Shown here: one piece after another, positions 33,101-42,454 of the stretch | Layout: the number at the start of each line of letters is the position of its first letter | Numbering within the stretch: position 1 is the stretch's first letter | From: Myxococcales bacterium UBA1238 | GTDB lineage: Bacteria > Myxococcota_A > Bradymonadia > UBA7976 > UBA1532 | Assembly (NCBI GenBank): GCA_002309015.1 | Contig: DBWM01000057.1 | Location: 3,646-49,070 of the forward strand | Length of the DNA: 45,425 bases | Reading direction: 5' to 3' | Made by a program: the position numbers and the translations under genes | Notes under the pieces: generated by a model | Database searches by the model: none | The model's input: only the letters and a program-made list of their open reading frames with translations | What the model was told of the DNA's origin: nothing

Positions 33101-36100
33101 CCGAGAATCTGGCGGCCCTCGATCGCCTTTACAGCCGTCTGGCCAACTACGATGCGCTGCTCGACGTGCGCCGGTGCCAGCTTCAGCATGCAGAGTCGGA
33201 GCCCGAAAAAATCGAGCTTTTGCTTTCGATTGCGGAGCTTTACGAGACGGCCAAATGCGATGAGGAGGCGGCCCGGCAAACCTATCTGTCGCTCCGCGCC
33301 ATCGACGAGCGAAATCTGGATGCGGCGCACGGTTTGCAGCGTCTGGCGGAGCTTGCGGAGGACTGGTCGACCCTTTGCGATGAAATCGAGCTCGAGCTTT
33401 CCTGGACCGAGGATCCCGCGAAGCAGGCGAATTTGCTGTTTAGTTTAGGGCAGTTGGCTCAAAAGCAGGGGCAGTCTGAAACGGCGATCAAGCGCTTTGG
33501 CGAGACGCTCGAAAAAGATGTTCACCATGCGGGCGCCCAGGCGGCTTTGGAAGGCTATCTTGAGGGCGAATTCCGCAACGCTGCTGCGGTGACCTTTGAG
33601 CCGTTCATGCGGGCATTGGGCGATGACGAGAGGCTTTTGCGCTGCCTCGAAATCCGCGCAGACGAGACCGAAGATGTCACGCAAAAATGCGGGATCATTA
33701 ATGAAATCGCGCAGTTACAAGAAACGCGACTGAACGATGCTGCGGGCGCTTTTGAGTCTTACGAGCGCTTGCTGCGGCTGATGCCCACCGATGAAGAGGC
33801 GCGCGGCGAGCTGGAGCGCCTGGCGGAATCCGGGCAGGCCTATCAGGAGCTGGCCGATTTTTATGCCGAGCTCAGCTTTGACGGTGAATATGCGCCTCAG
33901 GATCCTGAACTCTGCGCGTTCTACGCTCGTAACCTTGCAAAAATACAAGAAAATCAGCTCAACGATGCCGAGAGCGCATGCGAGACCTGGCAGCGCATTT
34001 GCGTCGAGTCGGGCGATCAGATGGCTTATCTGGATCACCTCGATCGCTTGAAGACGCGCCTTTCGGATGCGCAGGGTGTGGTTGAGGTTTGCGAACGCAA
34101 GCTGGCGCTGCTTGAGGCGAGCGACGATCGCCGCGAAATGCTGTTCCGCATCGCCAGGCTTTGGGAAGAGGAGCTTTCTCAGCCCTCGATGGCGGTTGAA
34201 ACCTATCTGCGCCTGCTCCGCGAGTTCCCCGAAAACGATCGCGCGATCGCTTCTCTTGAGCGGATTTACACGAGCGAAGGCCGATTTGACGATCTGGCCG
34301 CCTTGCTCGAAATGCGCCTGGCCAACGCCGAAGGATCGCTTTACGTGGATCTCTCGTTCCAGCTTGCGGAGCTTTTGGCAAACCAGCTGGATCAGCCCGC
34401 GATGGCGCTCGAGCGTTATGCGGCGGTTCTGGAGCGTACCCACGGGCATGCGGAGGCCGAAAACGCGCTCGAACAGCTGCTTTCGACCCATTCCGGCGAG
34501 GATTTGGAATCCTGCCATCTGCGCGCGGGCATCTGCGACATTCTGGAGCCCCTCTATACGGAGCGCAACGACTGGAAGGGCGTGATTCGCCTGTTGCAGG
34601 TGCGTTTGGGCGACGAATCCGAGAAAGCCGAACGGGTGACCTATCGCATGCGCATCGCCGCTCTCTACGAGCAGAACTCGGGCGACAGCGATATGCCGCT
34701 CATCTGCTACGGTGATGCCTGGAATGAAGATTTTGGAAACGCGAATGTTTTAGCGGAGTTAGAACGCGTCGCAGCGAAGAATAATGCCTATGGGCGCTTG
34801 GTTCAAATTCTGCGTCAGGGCCTCGATGACGAAGCGATCTTTGCGGAAGCCGATCCCGAAATGCGGCGTTCGCTGCTCGGTCGCGTGGCGGAGCTTTACG
34901 AGCATCAGCTGCAGAACAATGAAGAGGCGATCGCGTTTAACTGCCGGATTTTAGACGAGAATCCGGAAGATCAGGCGGCGCTCGAAACCCTCGATCGGCT
35001 CTATACGGCGACCGACGATGCGGCGAATCTGGCGGCCATTCTGGAACGCCGCGGCGTGCTGATGTCTGAGTCCGATGAGCAGGCGGCTTTGTATTTCAGG
35101 CTGGGCGATCTGTATGAAAACCGCCTGGGCGATTTGCCTCACGCCATCGCAGCTTACGCAAAGATCCGCAGCGAAATTGCGCCCGATCGCCTGGAAGCGC
35201 ACAGCGCGCTGGAACGCTTGTATGCGGCCATGGGAGAAGAGGAATCGCTGGTTGCAGTCCTGTTGGATCACGCCGCGCAGGTGGAAGATTTGGACGAGAA
35301 GAAGCGACTGCTGTTCCAGGCTGCCGAGGCCGAAGAAGGCCCGCTGGCCAATCCCGAGGAAGCGGTTCGTATCTATCGGGAAATATTAGAGATTTGGCCT
35401 GAGAATACCGACGCTCTGGGTCGCCTGGATCAGCTGCTCGTGCAGCTGGAGCAGTCCTCGGATTTGCTCGACGTGCTGGAGCGCGAGCTGGAGCTGGCTG
35501 AGGACGATGAAGCGCGCAATCGCTTTGAGTCTCGCATGGCGGAACTCCTGATTGCAGAAGGGGATTTGTCTCGTGCGGTGCGCTGTTGCGAGGCTGTGCT
35601 CAACCGCGATCCCCTCAATGCCGAAGCGCGCCGGTTGCTCGAATCTCTGCTCGAATCGCCCGAGGTGCATCTGGATGCGGCCCATCTGCTCGATCCCGTT
35701 TACGAGATGCAGGAGGAGTGGGGTCTGCTGCGCGATCTGCTGCACAGCACAGTCGACGAGATTTCTGAGGCAGATCAACAGGTTGCGGTTTTAAAGCGCG
35801 TGGCGGGCATCGAAGAAAACCGCCTTTCGGATTTGAGCGCGGCGTTCCAGTCGTTGTCGCAGGCGTATCGCATCAGCGGAGCCGATTTGGAGTTGGAGCG
35901 CGAGCTGGAGCGCCTGACCGCAGAGCTTGGGACGCATGCGGAGCTGGCCGATCTGATGTCGGACATGGTCGGTGAAAACGCCGGGCGTTCCGTGCAAATG
36001 CATATGAAAATCGCGGATCTGGCGGAGCATCAGCTCGATGAACCCGAGCGCGCCATCGAGCATCTGCGCGAAGTTCTGGCTCAGGAACCCGAATCCGTGC

Positions 36101-39100
36101 CCGCCCTCGATGCGTTGGTTCGCTTGTACGAGAAAACGAGCGAATATCGCGAATTAATTGAAGTTTTGGAGCGCAAGCTGGAGCTCGGCGAGGGGATTGA
36201 ATACCGAAAGCCGCTTTATGAGCGCATCGCAAGCCTTCACGAAGACTTTTTGAACGATCCCGAGTCGGCGATCGAAGTCTGGCGCCGACTGCTGGCCGAA
36301 GATGAAGCGGATTTGGCGGCCCTCGATCATCTGGAACGCCTGCTGGAAAGCCAGGAGCAATGGTCGGATTTGGCGGCTCTCTGCGAGCATCGCATGTCGG
36401 TGGAGACGGACGATGCGGCCAGATTGGGCGTGGAGTTTTGTCTGGCGCGCATCTGCGAGACCAAGCTGCACGACGGCGCGCGGGCCATCGAGATTTACAA
36501 GCATATTCTCGAGCAATCTCCCGCGCATGAGCCCACCTGCAAGGCGCTGGCGGCCTTGTTTGAAGATGAGGTGGCAGCGGAGACTGCGGGCATCGAGCGA
36601 CTGACGCTGGCGCATTTGCTGGAGCCGATTTACCGGGCTTCGGAAGACGACGCTCATTTGGTTCAGGTGCTCGATTTTATTCAGCAAACCATGGAAGACG
36701 AGCCGGATGATCGTCTGAAGTTGCTCGCTGAGACGGCGCAAAAACTGGAATCCCTGGATGAGCTCCAGGAGGCCTTTGAAAAGCGCGCCCAGATCTTTGA
36801 ACTGAACCCCCTTGATAAAGAAAACCGTAGCCATTTCGTGAGGTTAGCGGAACGGCTGAACGCCTTTGAACGGCTGACAGCGCTCTTTACCGATGTTGCG
36901 GCCAACGCCTCTGACGAGCAGACGCAGATTTCGGTTTTGCTCGAGCTGGGGCAGATTGAGGAGAGTCGCTGCGGCCACGACGATCGCGCGCGCGATGTGT
37001 TCAGGGAGGTGCTCTCCATCGATTCGCAAAATGCGGAGGCCATTCAGGCGCTGGTGGCGCTCTTCAGCCGGCTGGCGGCCTGGGAGGATTTGGTCAGCCT
37101 CTATCTCGATTTGTCCGACTCGTACGAAGAGCCCGAGAAGCAGGTCGAGAGCCTCTTTAAGGTCGCGGAATTGCTGGATGATGTGGTGGGCGATCGCGAT
37201 CGCGCCATCGAGATTTACCGCAAGATCCTCGAGCATGACCCCTCCAATGCGCGCGCTTTTAAGACCCTGGAGCGCTTCTTCAGCGAATCTGAGCGTTACG
37301 AAGAGCTGGCGGACTTGCTGCGCACCGAAATCGAAGAGCAGCAGGACTGCGGAGAACGAGCGGCATTGCGTTGCCTCCTGGCTGAGACTTTGGCGGGCAA
37401 GCTCGATCAGCTCGAAATGGCCATCGATCAATGGCGCCTGGTGTTGCAGGAGGACGATCCTCAGTCGGATCGCGCGCTGCAGGCGCTGGAGCATTGGGTG
37501 GAGGAGCTCGACGCGGAGCATCCCTGCTGTCTGCAGGCGTCCGAGGTTCTGGAGCCGATTTATGCGGAGCATGCGGCCTGGGCTCCCTGGGTGAAGGTGA
37601 GCGAGATCATCCTGTTGCATCAGAGCGATCGCTGGCAGCGCCTGGAGTTGCTGCTGCGCATCGCCAAAGTCTGGGAGCAGGAACTCGGTGACAAGCAAGC
37701 CGCATTTCACGCGTATGCCCGCGCATTTGCAGAGGATTACGGGAATGCGGATCTGCAGGTGGAGCTCGATCGCCTGGTGGTGGATTTGGGCGCCTGGCAG
37801 GAATTGGTGGAGACCTATGAGGCGGGACTTGATGATTGCTCAGATGACGCTGTGGTGGTTGCAATCTCGCTTAAGATCGCAAAGCTCTATCACGAGCATT
37901 TAAACGATGTGGATCGCGCGATCGAGTTCTATCGCCGCGTGCTGCAATCCGATTCGGCCAACCAGCAGGCTTTGGACGCCCTTGAGGAGCTGTTCGATGG
38001 TGAAGGCCGCCATCAGGAGTTGATCGAAATCCTCGACATCAAGGCCGAGCAATCCTCCGAGTGGAAAGAAAAACGTTCTTTGATTTCAAGGGTTTGCAAG
38101 CTCTGGGAGAACGTGCTCTTCAACGAGGAAGAGGCGATTTCGAGCTGGAGGCGCATTGTGGACGAGTCGCCCGAGGATTTGGAGGCGCTCGATTCGCTGG
38201 CCAGGCTTTACAGGCAAACCGAGCAATGGATGCCGCTGATCGAGACGCTGCAGGCCAAACTCGAGATTCTCGAGGCGCTGCCCGAAAAGAAGGCGATCGC
38301 CTTCGATATGGCGGAGGTCTGGGAAAACAAACAGGGCGAAATCGACGAAGCGATTCAGACTTATCGCACGGTGCTCGAATGGGACAGCCGCGACGAGAAG
38401 GCGCTGAGCGAATTAAAGCGGCTCTTTGAGGCGAACGATCGGTTTAACGACTGGATCGATTTGCTGGAATCCGAACGTAAGGAATTCCCCGAGGATGCAG
38501 CCAGGGTCGACGCGATCGATCAGAAGATGGGCGAAATCTATGAACAAAAGATGGGCGATGTGCTGCATGCCATCGAGATTTACAGCTCGGTTCTGGAGCG
38601 CAACCCCAGGTTTGAGCCCGCTGTTCAGTCGCTGGAACATCTTGCAGCAGAAGGGGATTCCCGCCTTGCGGCCTGTCGCTCGCTTGCGATCCATTACGAG
38701 AAGAACGATCAGCCGGCCGACTGGGCGCGCATTTTGGAGATGGAGCTCGACGAGCTGTCCGATCCTTCTGAGCGTCAGGCCAACTTCGATCGCATCGCGG
38801 AGCTGCAGCAGGAAAAGCTGAACCATCTGCACGACGCCTTTGCCACTTACGGGCGCGCTTTTGCAGAAGATCCTTCTCGCCTGCAAACCATCGATGCCCT
38901 GGAACAGCTTTCAGAAAAGCTTTGCAATTACGATGAGTTATGCAAAGTTTGGTCGGATCAGATCGATCAGATTCACGATGTGGATCTGAGTCGCGAGCTG
39001 GCTCGCCGCATGGCGAGGATCGAAGAGCAAAAGCTGCAGATGAGCGACAACGCGATCGCCTCCTGGAAGCGCGTGCTCGAAGCCGATCCCTTCGATAAAG

Positions 39101-41553
39101 ATGCGCTGGAGACCCTCGATCGCCTCTATCAGGCTGAGCAAAACTGGCCTGCGCTCATCGATATTCTGCAGCGCCGTCTGCAGGCGGGCGAGCAAAAGAA
39201 TGAGCAGGATTTGCGCTTCAGGCTGGGCTATCTGCTCGAAGTGGTCGAAGACAAGCTGAGCGAGGCCATCGAGCTTTACCGCGCGGTGCTTTGGGAGAAT
39301 CCCAATCACCGCTATGCCCTTGAGGCGATGGAGCGGCTCGCGGTCAATATGGACCATCGTCGCGAAATTGCTGAGATTTTGGAGCCGATCTATCGCGATC
39401 AGGGCGCGTACGACAAGCTCTGCATCCTGACCGAAATGCGCATCGAGCTGAGCGACGATCCCGCTGAAAAAGCGCGGCTTTGGGGTGAATCGGCCGCTAT
39501 CCGCGAAGAGCATCTGAAGGATCCCTATTCGGCGCTGCGCAGCTGGTTGCTGGCGCTTTCGGAGCAGCCAAACGACGAGGAAATCCGCAAGTCGGTCTGG
39601 AGACTGGCTCAGGAACTCAATCAATGGCGCAGGCTTCGGGACGTGATCGCATCGGTGCAGGATCGCGTGGAATCAGCGGATTTGCGTCTGAGCGATCGTC
39701 TGGCGATGGGGCAGTGGAGCCTGGATTTGTCGGATCCGGAGCGCGCAAAGGACGAGTTCAAGGCGGCACTGGAGATCGATCCTGCGTCCGCCGTGGCCCT
39801 CGATGCGCTCGAAAAGCTTTATGAATCGGCGGGTTCCTGGACTGAGCTGGCTGATATTTATCGTCGGAAGATCGACGCGCTGTTCGATATGACCGAAAAG
39901 CAGGTGCGGCTGCATCAGCTGGGCGAGCTTTATGTTGAAAAGCTGAACGATTCCGACGCTGCCATCAACATTTACGAAGAAATCCTGTCGATCGACGATC
40001 GCGACGCGAAGGCGATGGCGCAGCTCGAGAAGCTCCACGAGCAGAACGAGCATTGGGCGGATTTGGCGCGCGTGCTGGAGCGCCGCTGCGATGCGATTTC
40101 GGATGAAGCCGAGCAGGCGGCCATTTACAGGCGTTTGGCAAAGCTTTATCGCGAGCGCCTGCAGCAGCCTCAGTCGGCCGTGGAAGCCTGGGAGCATGTG
40201 CTTGAGCAGTCACCCGAAGATGCGGAAGCACTCGATGCCCTGGAGTCTCTGCTCGAAGAAACCAATGATTTCAACCGGTTGTACGAGATCCTGCAGCAAA
40301 AGCTGAAGCGCGCAGAGAACGACGAGGAGCGCAAGCGCCTGTTGATCAAGATGGGCGATTTGGTCGAAACGAAGCTCAGCCTGATCGATGAAGCGGTGGA
40401 GCATCTGACCCAGTATCGCACCCTCGATCCTCAGAACCTGGAGGTGATGGAGCGACTGGAATCCTTGCTGGAGAAGGGCTTCCGCTGGGATGAGCTGGTG
40501 GCTTTGCTGCGCGAGCATGCGGAGAAAGTGACGGATGTGGTGCAGCTGACCAAACTGCGCGTGCAGATTGCGACCGTTGCGGAGCGCGAGCTGGGCGATG
40601 CGGATCTGGCGATCCAGACGTTGAATCAGGTCCTCGAAACCTCCCCTCAGCATCCGGAAGCCCTGGCGGTGCTTTCAAAGCTCTACGAGCGCAACTGCGA
40701 ATGGGACAAGGCGGTCGACGTGCTGCAAAAGGCGCTCGCGGGGGCCTCAACCAAGGAAGATCGCGCGGCTACGGAGCGTCGCCTGGGGCTGCTCTATCTG
40801 CGTCAGCTCGATCGCCCAGAGGAAGGCCTGGAGGCGTTGCGTTCGGCGGTGGCCGCTACGGGCGATGCGGAGGCTTTGGAAGCGCTGCTTTCTGAGGCGA
40901 AGAAGAAGTCGGACTGGCCTGAAATGACGCGCCTGATCGGGTTGCGGCTGAAGGCGCTTGAGGGAGCTGCGCGCGTCCCTATGTTGTTGGAACTGGCGGA
41001 GTTAAACGCCAAACAGGGCAACGAGGAAGAGCGCGTCCGCCTGCTCGAAGAGGCTTCAAAGCTGTCGCCCAAAGACACCAAGATTTCGGATGCCCTCCTG
41101 GATGCCTGGATCGCTGCGGGCCGTCTGGAAGAGGCGGAGCCTTTGCTCGAGCGCACGATCGAGTCGCTGAAGGGGAGCCGTCGCGTGAAGGAGCTGAACG
41201 CCTACCAGTTCCGTTTGGGTTGTCTGCGCGAAAAGCGAGGGGATGATGCGGGCGCATTGAAGCTCTTCATGGCTTGTTTTGAGTCCGATGCGACCGACGT
41301 TAAGCTCTTGCTGCGCTTGGGAAAGCTGCATTGCAGAGCAGAAAATTGGGCAGATGCGCTCAAAGTGTTGCAGACTGCACTTTTGCATCAAATGAAGCTC
41401 GATCCCGAAAGCCGGGTGGAGCTGTTTTACCACCTGGGTCGCGCGCGCATGGCGACGGGTGATCAGCGGCGCGCTAAGGATATGTTCGATCGCGCATTGC
41501 GGTTGAAGCCGGATCACGAGCCCACGTTGAAAGCGCGCGAAGAGTTGAAGTGA
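30139..41553 (+). CDS. giant tetratricopeptide-repeat protein, 3804 residues
   Basis: Nearly the whole 11.4-kb gene encodes paired helices of the TPR type. Units of about 72-76 residues recur, each with an AIxxYxxVLExxPxxxxALxxLxxLY helix pair and then a WxxLxxxLxRRxxxxxD helix pair and an IAxLYExxLxD helix. Length divided by unit size gives roughly 50 units. Every three to five units a variant appears with an extra short insertion and a LEPIY-like motif (near 34540, 35690, 36617, 37546 and 39376). The last 100 residues are the most canonical TPRs (FYHLGRARMATGDQRRAKDMFDRAL). There is no signal peptide, membrane segment or enzymatic domain, and the sequence is strongly acidic. A large cytoplasmic scaffold or solenoid is the natural reading. 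The ATG at 30139 follows GAGG by eight bases. psd starts 22 bp downstream. Confidence 0.9.
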   Translation: MAKKLDKFRARLAQDPHDTEALLALESHLLPKGDFEAVRQLTAQCCEALPLEERQPFWKALCERLESFAESNPERSARALLLSGQLHESELGLDDDALALYLKAYERDSDCEDAILAARALEERRRNWESLGRLIGLQIEHTEDPEARASLWFERAKSDQERGRESEAAQAVQEALKLCPNHPLAAEFKPMATLNEADELHFVEICEEAEKAHDPRQKASLLLDAAVFCQAHAPQDVRIRELCEQVLALDARNESARALLVSYLSDNGAFEELTELLVAQAEKAARKSDRLEIYHRLADVADLQMGQPVQAAQWHRKVLEIDPGDQLSLNYCIDFYKNAEQWRDLVAVYENALKARNRVEDEGEMLLQIATILWKKIGDLKAADGYFKRIKLNNPHHPTMLQFYVDYDTQKEDWQHLLTVLSSIQADSESVEEQIEIGVQMARVAEEKLQKPARATEIWKSILKLEPTHAEARDALRRLLYDTGKWNALLEFLKEDLTLVPDDAVEEKVRILERTISIYQEQFGLPKMVINTYNQILAIDPSNEKALEALQQKYEESSRWTDLIGILQRRSELAANAGNEEQYVLYQRKIADLYQQKLNNPNAAISCFEIILEHLPNDPDAIKKLTVLYRHFKDWRALYKIYERELPSLSGPELVSHLREMAQMATQRLDMPNEALGLWQRILDEDPTDEAAWLALESLYAKAERYEDLAVLYECREGQATQDDARLMWLKKLAAVYSERLKDEDRAADVWRKILTLRPGDLHAENYLRDLYLRRGDYDAVTELYERRKDYEGLVRLLAGLVAEADTDDLKVDLYRRMASLLSDTLNVRAGAVECWESILSLLPNDRDAAAQLAPIYRETGAYAELVHVLEILLDTESAKRFEIICELAQVQETGLKDWAASYRWSARALEMEPEDLNLLAQTRKRALEAHTSEAFVDLVTRLSDNRSQKTQVAMLHALAETCEETLSQPSDALTFYERLRAVEGETPENLAALDRLYSRLANYDALLDVRRCQLQHAESEPEKIELLLSIAELYETAKCDEEAARQTYLSLRAIDERNLDAAHGLQRLAELAEDWSTLCDEIELELSWTEDPAKQANLLFSLGQLAQKQGQSETAIKRFGETLEKDVHHAGAQAALEGYLEGEFRNAAAVTFEPFMRALGDDERLLRCLEIRADETEDVTQKCGIINEIAQLQETRLNDAAGAFESYERLLRLMPTDEEARGELERLAESGQAYQELADFYAELSFDGEYAPQDPELCAFYARNLAKIQENQLNDAESACETWQRICVESGDQMAYLDHLDRLKTRLSDAQGVVEVCERKLALLEASDDRREMLFRIARLWEEELSQPSMAVETYLRLLREFPENDRAIASLERIYTSEGRFDDLAALLEMRLANAEGSLYVDLSFQLAELLANQLDQPAMALERYAAVLERTHGHAEAENALEQLLSTHSGEDLESCHLRAGICDILEPLYTERNDWKGVIRLLQVRLGDESEKAERVTYRMRIAALYEQNSGDSDMPLICYGDAWNEDFGNANVLAELERVAAKNNAYGRLVQILRQGLDDEAIFAEADPEMRRSLLGRVAELYEHQLQNNEEAIAFNCRILDENPEDQAALETLDRLYTATDDAANLAAILERRGVLMSESDEQAALYFRLGDLYENRLGDLPHAIAAYAKIRSEIAPDRLEAHSALERLYAAMGEEESLVAVLLDHAAQVEDLDEKKRLLFQAAEAEEGPLANPEEAVRIYREILEIWPENTDALGRLDQLLVQLEQSSDLLDVLERELELAEDDEARNRFESRMAELLIAEGDLSRAVRCCEAVLNRDPLNAEARRLLESLLESPEVHLDAAHLLDPVYEMQEEWGLLRDLLHSTVDEISEADQQVAVLKRVAGIEENRLSDLSAAFQSLSQAYRISGADLELERELERLTAELGTHAELADLMSDMVGENAGRSVQMHMKIADLAEHQLDEPERAIEHLREVLAQEPESVPALDALVRLYEKTSEYRELIEVLERKLELGEGIEYRKPLYERIASLHEDFLNDPESAIEVWRRLLAEDEADLAALDHLERLLESQEQWSDLAALCEHRMSVETDDAARLGVEFCLARICETKLHDGARAIEIYKHILEQSPAHEPTCKALAALFEDEVAAETAGIERLTLAHLLEPIYRASEDDAHLVQVLDFIQQTMEDEPDDRLKLLAETAQKLESLDELQEAFEKRAQIFELNPLDKENRSHFVRLAERLNAFERLTALFTDVAANASDEQTQISVLLELGQIEESRCGHDDRARDVFREVLSIDSQNAEAIQALVALFSRLAAWEDLVSLYLDLSDSYEEPEKQVESLFKVAELLDDVVGDRDRAIEIYRKILEHDPSNARAFKTLERFFSESERYEELADLLRTEIEEQQDCGERAALRCLLAETLAGKLDQLEMAIDQWRLVLQEDDPQSDRALQALEHWVEELDAEHPCCLQASEVLEPIYAEHAAWAPWVKVSEIILLHQSDRWQRLELLLRIAKVWEQELGDKQAAFHAYARAFAEDYGNADLQVELDRLVVDLGAWQELVETYEAGLDDCSDDAVVVAISLKIAKLYHEHLNDVDRAIEFYRRVLQSDSANQQALDALEELFDGEGRHQELIEILDIKAEQSSEWKEKRSLISRVCKLWENVLFNEEEAISSWRRIVDESPEDLEALDSLARLYRQTEQWMPLIETLQAKLEILEALPEKKAIAFDMAEVWENKQGEIDEAIQTYRTVLEWDSRDEKALSELKRLFEANDRFNDWIDLLESERKEFPEDAARVDAIDQKMGEIYEQKMGDVLHAIEIYSSVLERNPRFEPAVQSLEHLAAEGDSRLAACRSLAIHYEKNDQPADWARILEMELDELSDPSERQANFDRIAELQQEKLNHLHDAFATYGRAFAEDPSRLQTIDALEQLSEKLCNYDELCKVWSDQIDQIHDVDLSRELARRMARIEEQKLQMSDNAIASWKRVLEADPFDKDALETLDRLYQAEQNWPALIDILQRRLQAGEQKNEQDLRFRLGYLLEVVEDKLSEAIELYRAVLWENPNHRYALEAMERLAVNMDHRREIAEILEPIYRDQGAYDKLCILTEMRIELSDDPAEKARLWGESAAIREEHLKDPYSALRSWLLALSEQPNDEEIRKSVWRLAQELNQWRRLRDVIASVQDRVESADLRLSDRLAMGQWSLDLSDPERAKDEFKAALEIDPASAVALDALEKLYESAGSWTELADIYRRKIDALFDMTEKQVRLHQLGELYVEKLNDSDAAINIYEEILSIDDRDAKAMAQLEKLHEQNEHWADLARVLERRCDAISDEAEQAAIYRRLAKLYRERLQQPQSAVEAWEHVLEQSPEDAEALDALESLLEETNDFNRLYEILQQKLKRAENDEERKRLLIKMGDLVETKLSLIDEAVEHLTQYRTLDPQNLEVMERLESLLEKGFRWDELVALLREHAEKVTDVVQLTKLRVQIATVAERELGDADLAIQTLNQVLETSPQHPEALAVLSKLYERNCEWDKAVDVLQKALAGASTKEDRAATERRLGLLYLRQLDRPEEGLEALRSAVAATGDAEALEALLSEAKKKSDWPEMTRLIGLRLKALEGAARVPMLLELAELNAKQGNEEERVRLLEEASKLSPKDTKISDALLDAWIAAGRLEEAEPLLERTIESLKGSRRVKELNAYQFRLGCLREKRGDDAGALKLFMACFESDATDVKLLLRLGKLHCRAENWADALKVLQTALLHQMKLDPESRVELFYHLGRARMATGDQRRAKDMFDRALRLKPDHEPTLKAREELK

Positions 41554-41575
41554 GCTGCGCAAAAGGTACGCATCG

Positions 41576-42415
41576 ATGAAAGATTCATTGCTGATTGGGA
41601 CTCTGGGGTTGCTGCCTAAAAACGCGTTGTCGCGCATGGTGGGGGCTTTGGCTCACGCGCCTCTGCCCTCATCGCTGGGGCAGCTTTCCATTCGCGCTTT
41701 CGCCAGGATGTACAAAATCTCGTTCGACGAAATAGCGGAACCTCTCGAAAACTATAAGAATTTGGGCGATTTCTTCGTTCGCAGGCTCAAGCCCGAAGCC
41801 CGTCCCATCGACGATCGCCCCGAAAGCGTGGTGAGCCCTTCCGACGGTCACGTGCTGAATTTTGGCCGCTTTGAGGATGGCTGCTTTTTGCAGGCAAAGG
41901 GCCGGAATTACACGATTTCTTCGCTGCTTCAGGATGAGGCGGCGGCGGAGCGCTTTGCGGAAGGTTCCTGGCTGACCATTTACCTGAGCCCTCAGGATTA
42001 TCACCGGGTGCATCACCCCGTTGAGGGGCAAATCAAGGCGGCGCGCTATATTCCAGGGCAGCTCTGGCCGGTCAACCGTGCGGGCGTGCAGCATGTGGAC
42101 GGGCTGTTTTGCGTCAACGAGCGCGTGGTCACCTACGTGGATTCGCCTTTGGGCGAGCTGGCCATCGTGATGGTGGGGGCCACTTCGGTGGGGCATATCA
42201 CCATGGCCTACGACAGCGAGCTGGAGAGCAATCGCTCTTCGGAACCTGGCGATCGGGTTTACGAAGGGATTCCCGTGGCGCGCGGCGATGAGCTCGGCGT
42301 GTTTCATTTGGGATCGACGGTGATCCTCTTGTTTGCCAATCCTCAAATGAAGCTCGAAGCCCTGGAAGAAGGGCAAGCGGTGCGCATGGGTCAACGGATA
42401 GCGTTTTGTGCCTAA
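41576..42415 (+). CDS. psd: phosphatidylserine decarboxylase proenzyme
   Basis: Psd converts phosphatidylserine to phosphatidylethanolamine at the inner membrane. The 279-residue proenzyme is of the membrane-associated bacterial type. It contains GDFFVRRLKPEARPI, the SPSDGHV motif, YLSPQDYHRVHHP with the catalytic histidines and the self-cleavage motif LGST at 245-248. Cleavage between Gly246 and Ser247 would give the beta chain and an alpha chain bearing the pyruvoyl group formed from Ser247. The N-terminus has a short hydrophobic stretch. AAAGG lies nine bases before the ATG. The gene sits between the giant TPR protein and a methyltransferase in one apparent operon. No phosphatidylserine synthase gene is adjacent. 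Confidence 0.95.
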   Translation: MKDSLLIGTLGLLPKNALSRMVGALAHAPLPSSLGQLSIRAFARMYKISFDEIAEPLENYKNLGDFFVRRLKPEARPIDDRPESVVSPSDGHVLNFGRFEDGCFLQAKGRNYTISSLLQDEAAAERFAEGSWLTIYLSPQDYHRVHHPVEGQIKAARYIPGQLWPVNRAGVQHVDGLFCVNERVVTYVDSPLGELAIVMVGATSVGHITMAYDSELESNRSSEPGDRVYEGIPVARGDELGVFHLGSTVILLFANPQMKLEALEEGQAVRMGQRIAFCA

Positions 42416-42454
42416 CGGGTTGATTTGACTTCAGTTTGATGAGCGGATGGAGAG

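Noticed and set aside
30688..41637. Many minus-strand open frames of 100-290 codons opposite the giant TPR gene
   Set aside because: They are shadows created by the GAG/CTC-rich codons of the TPR repeats; their translations are mutually similar only because the repeats are.
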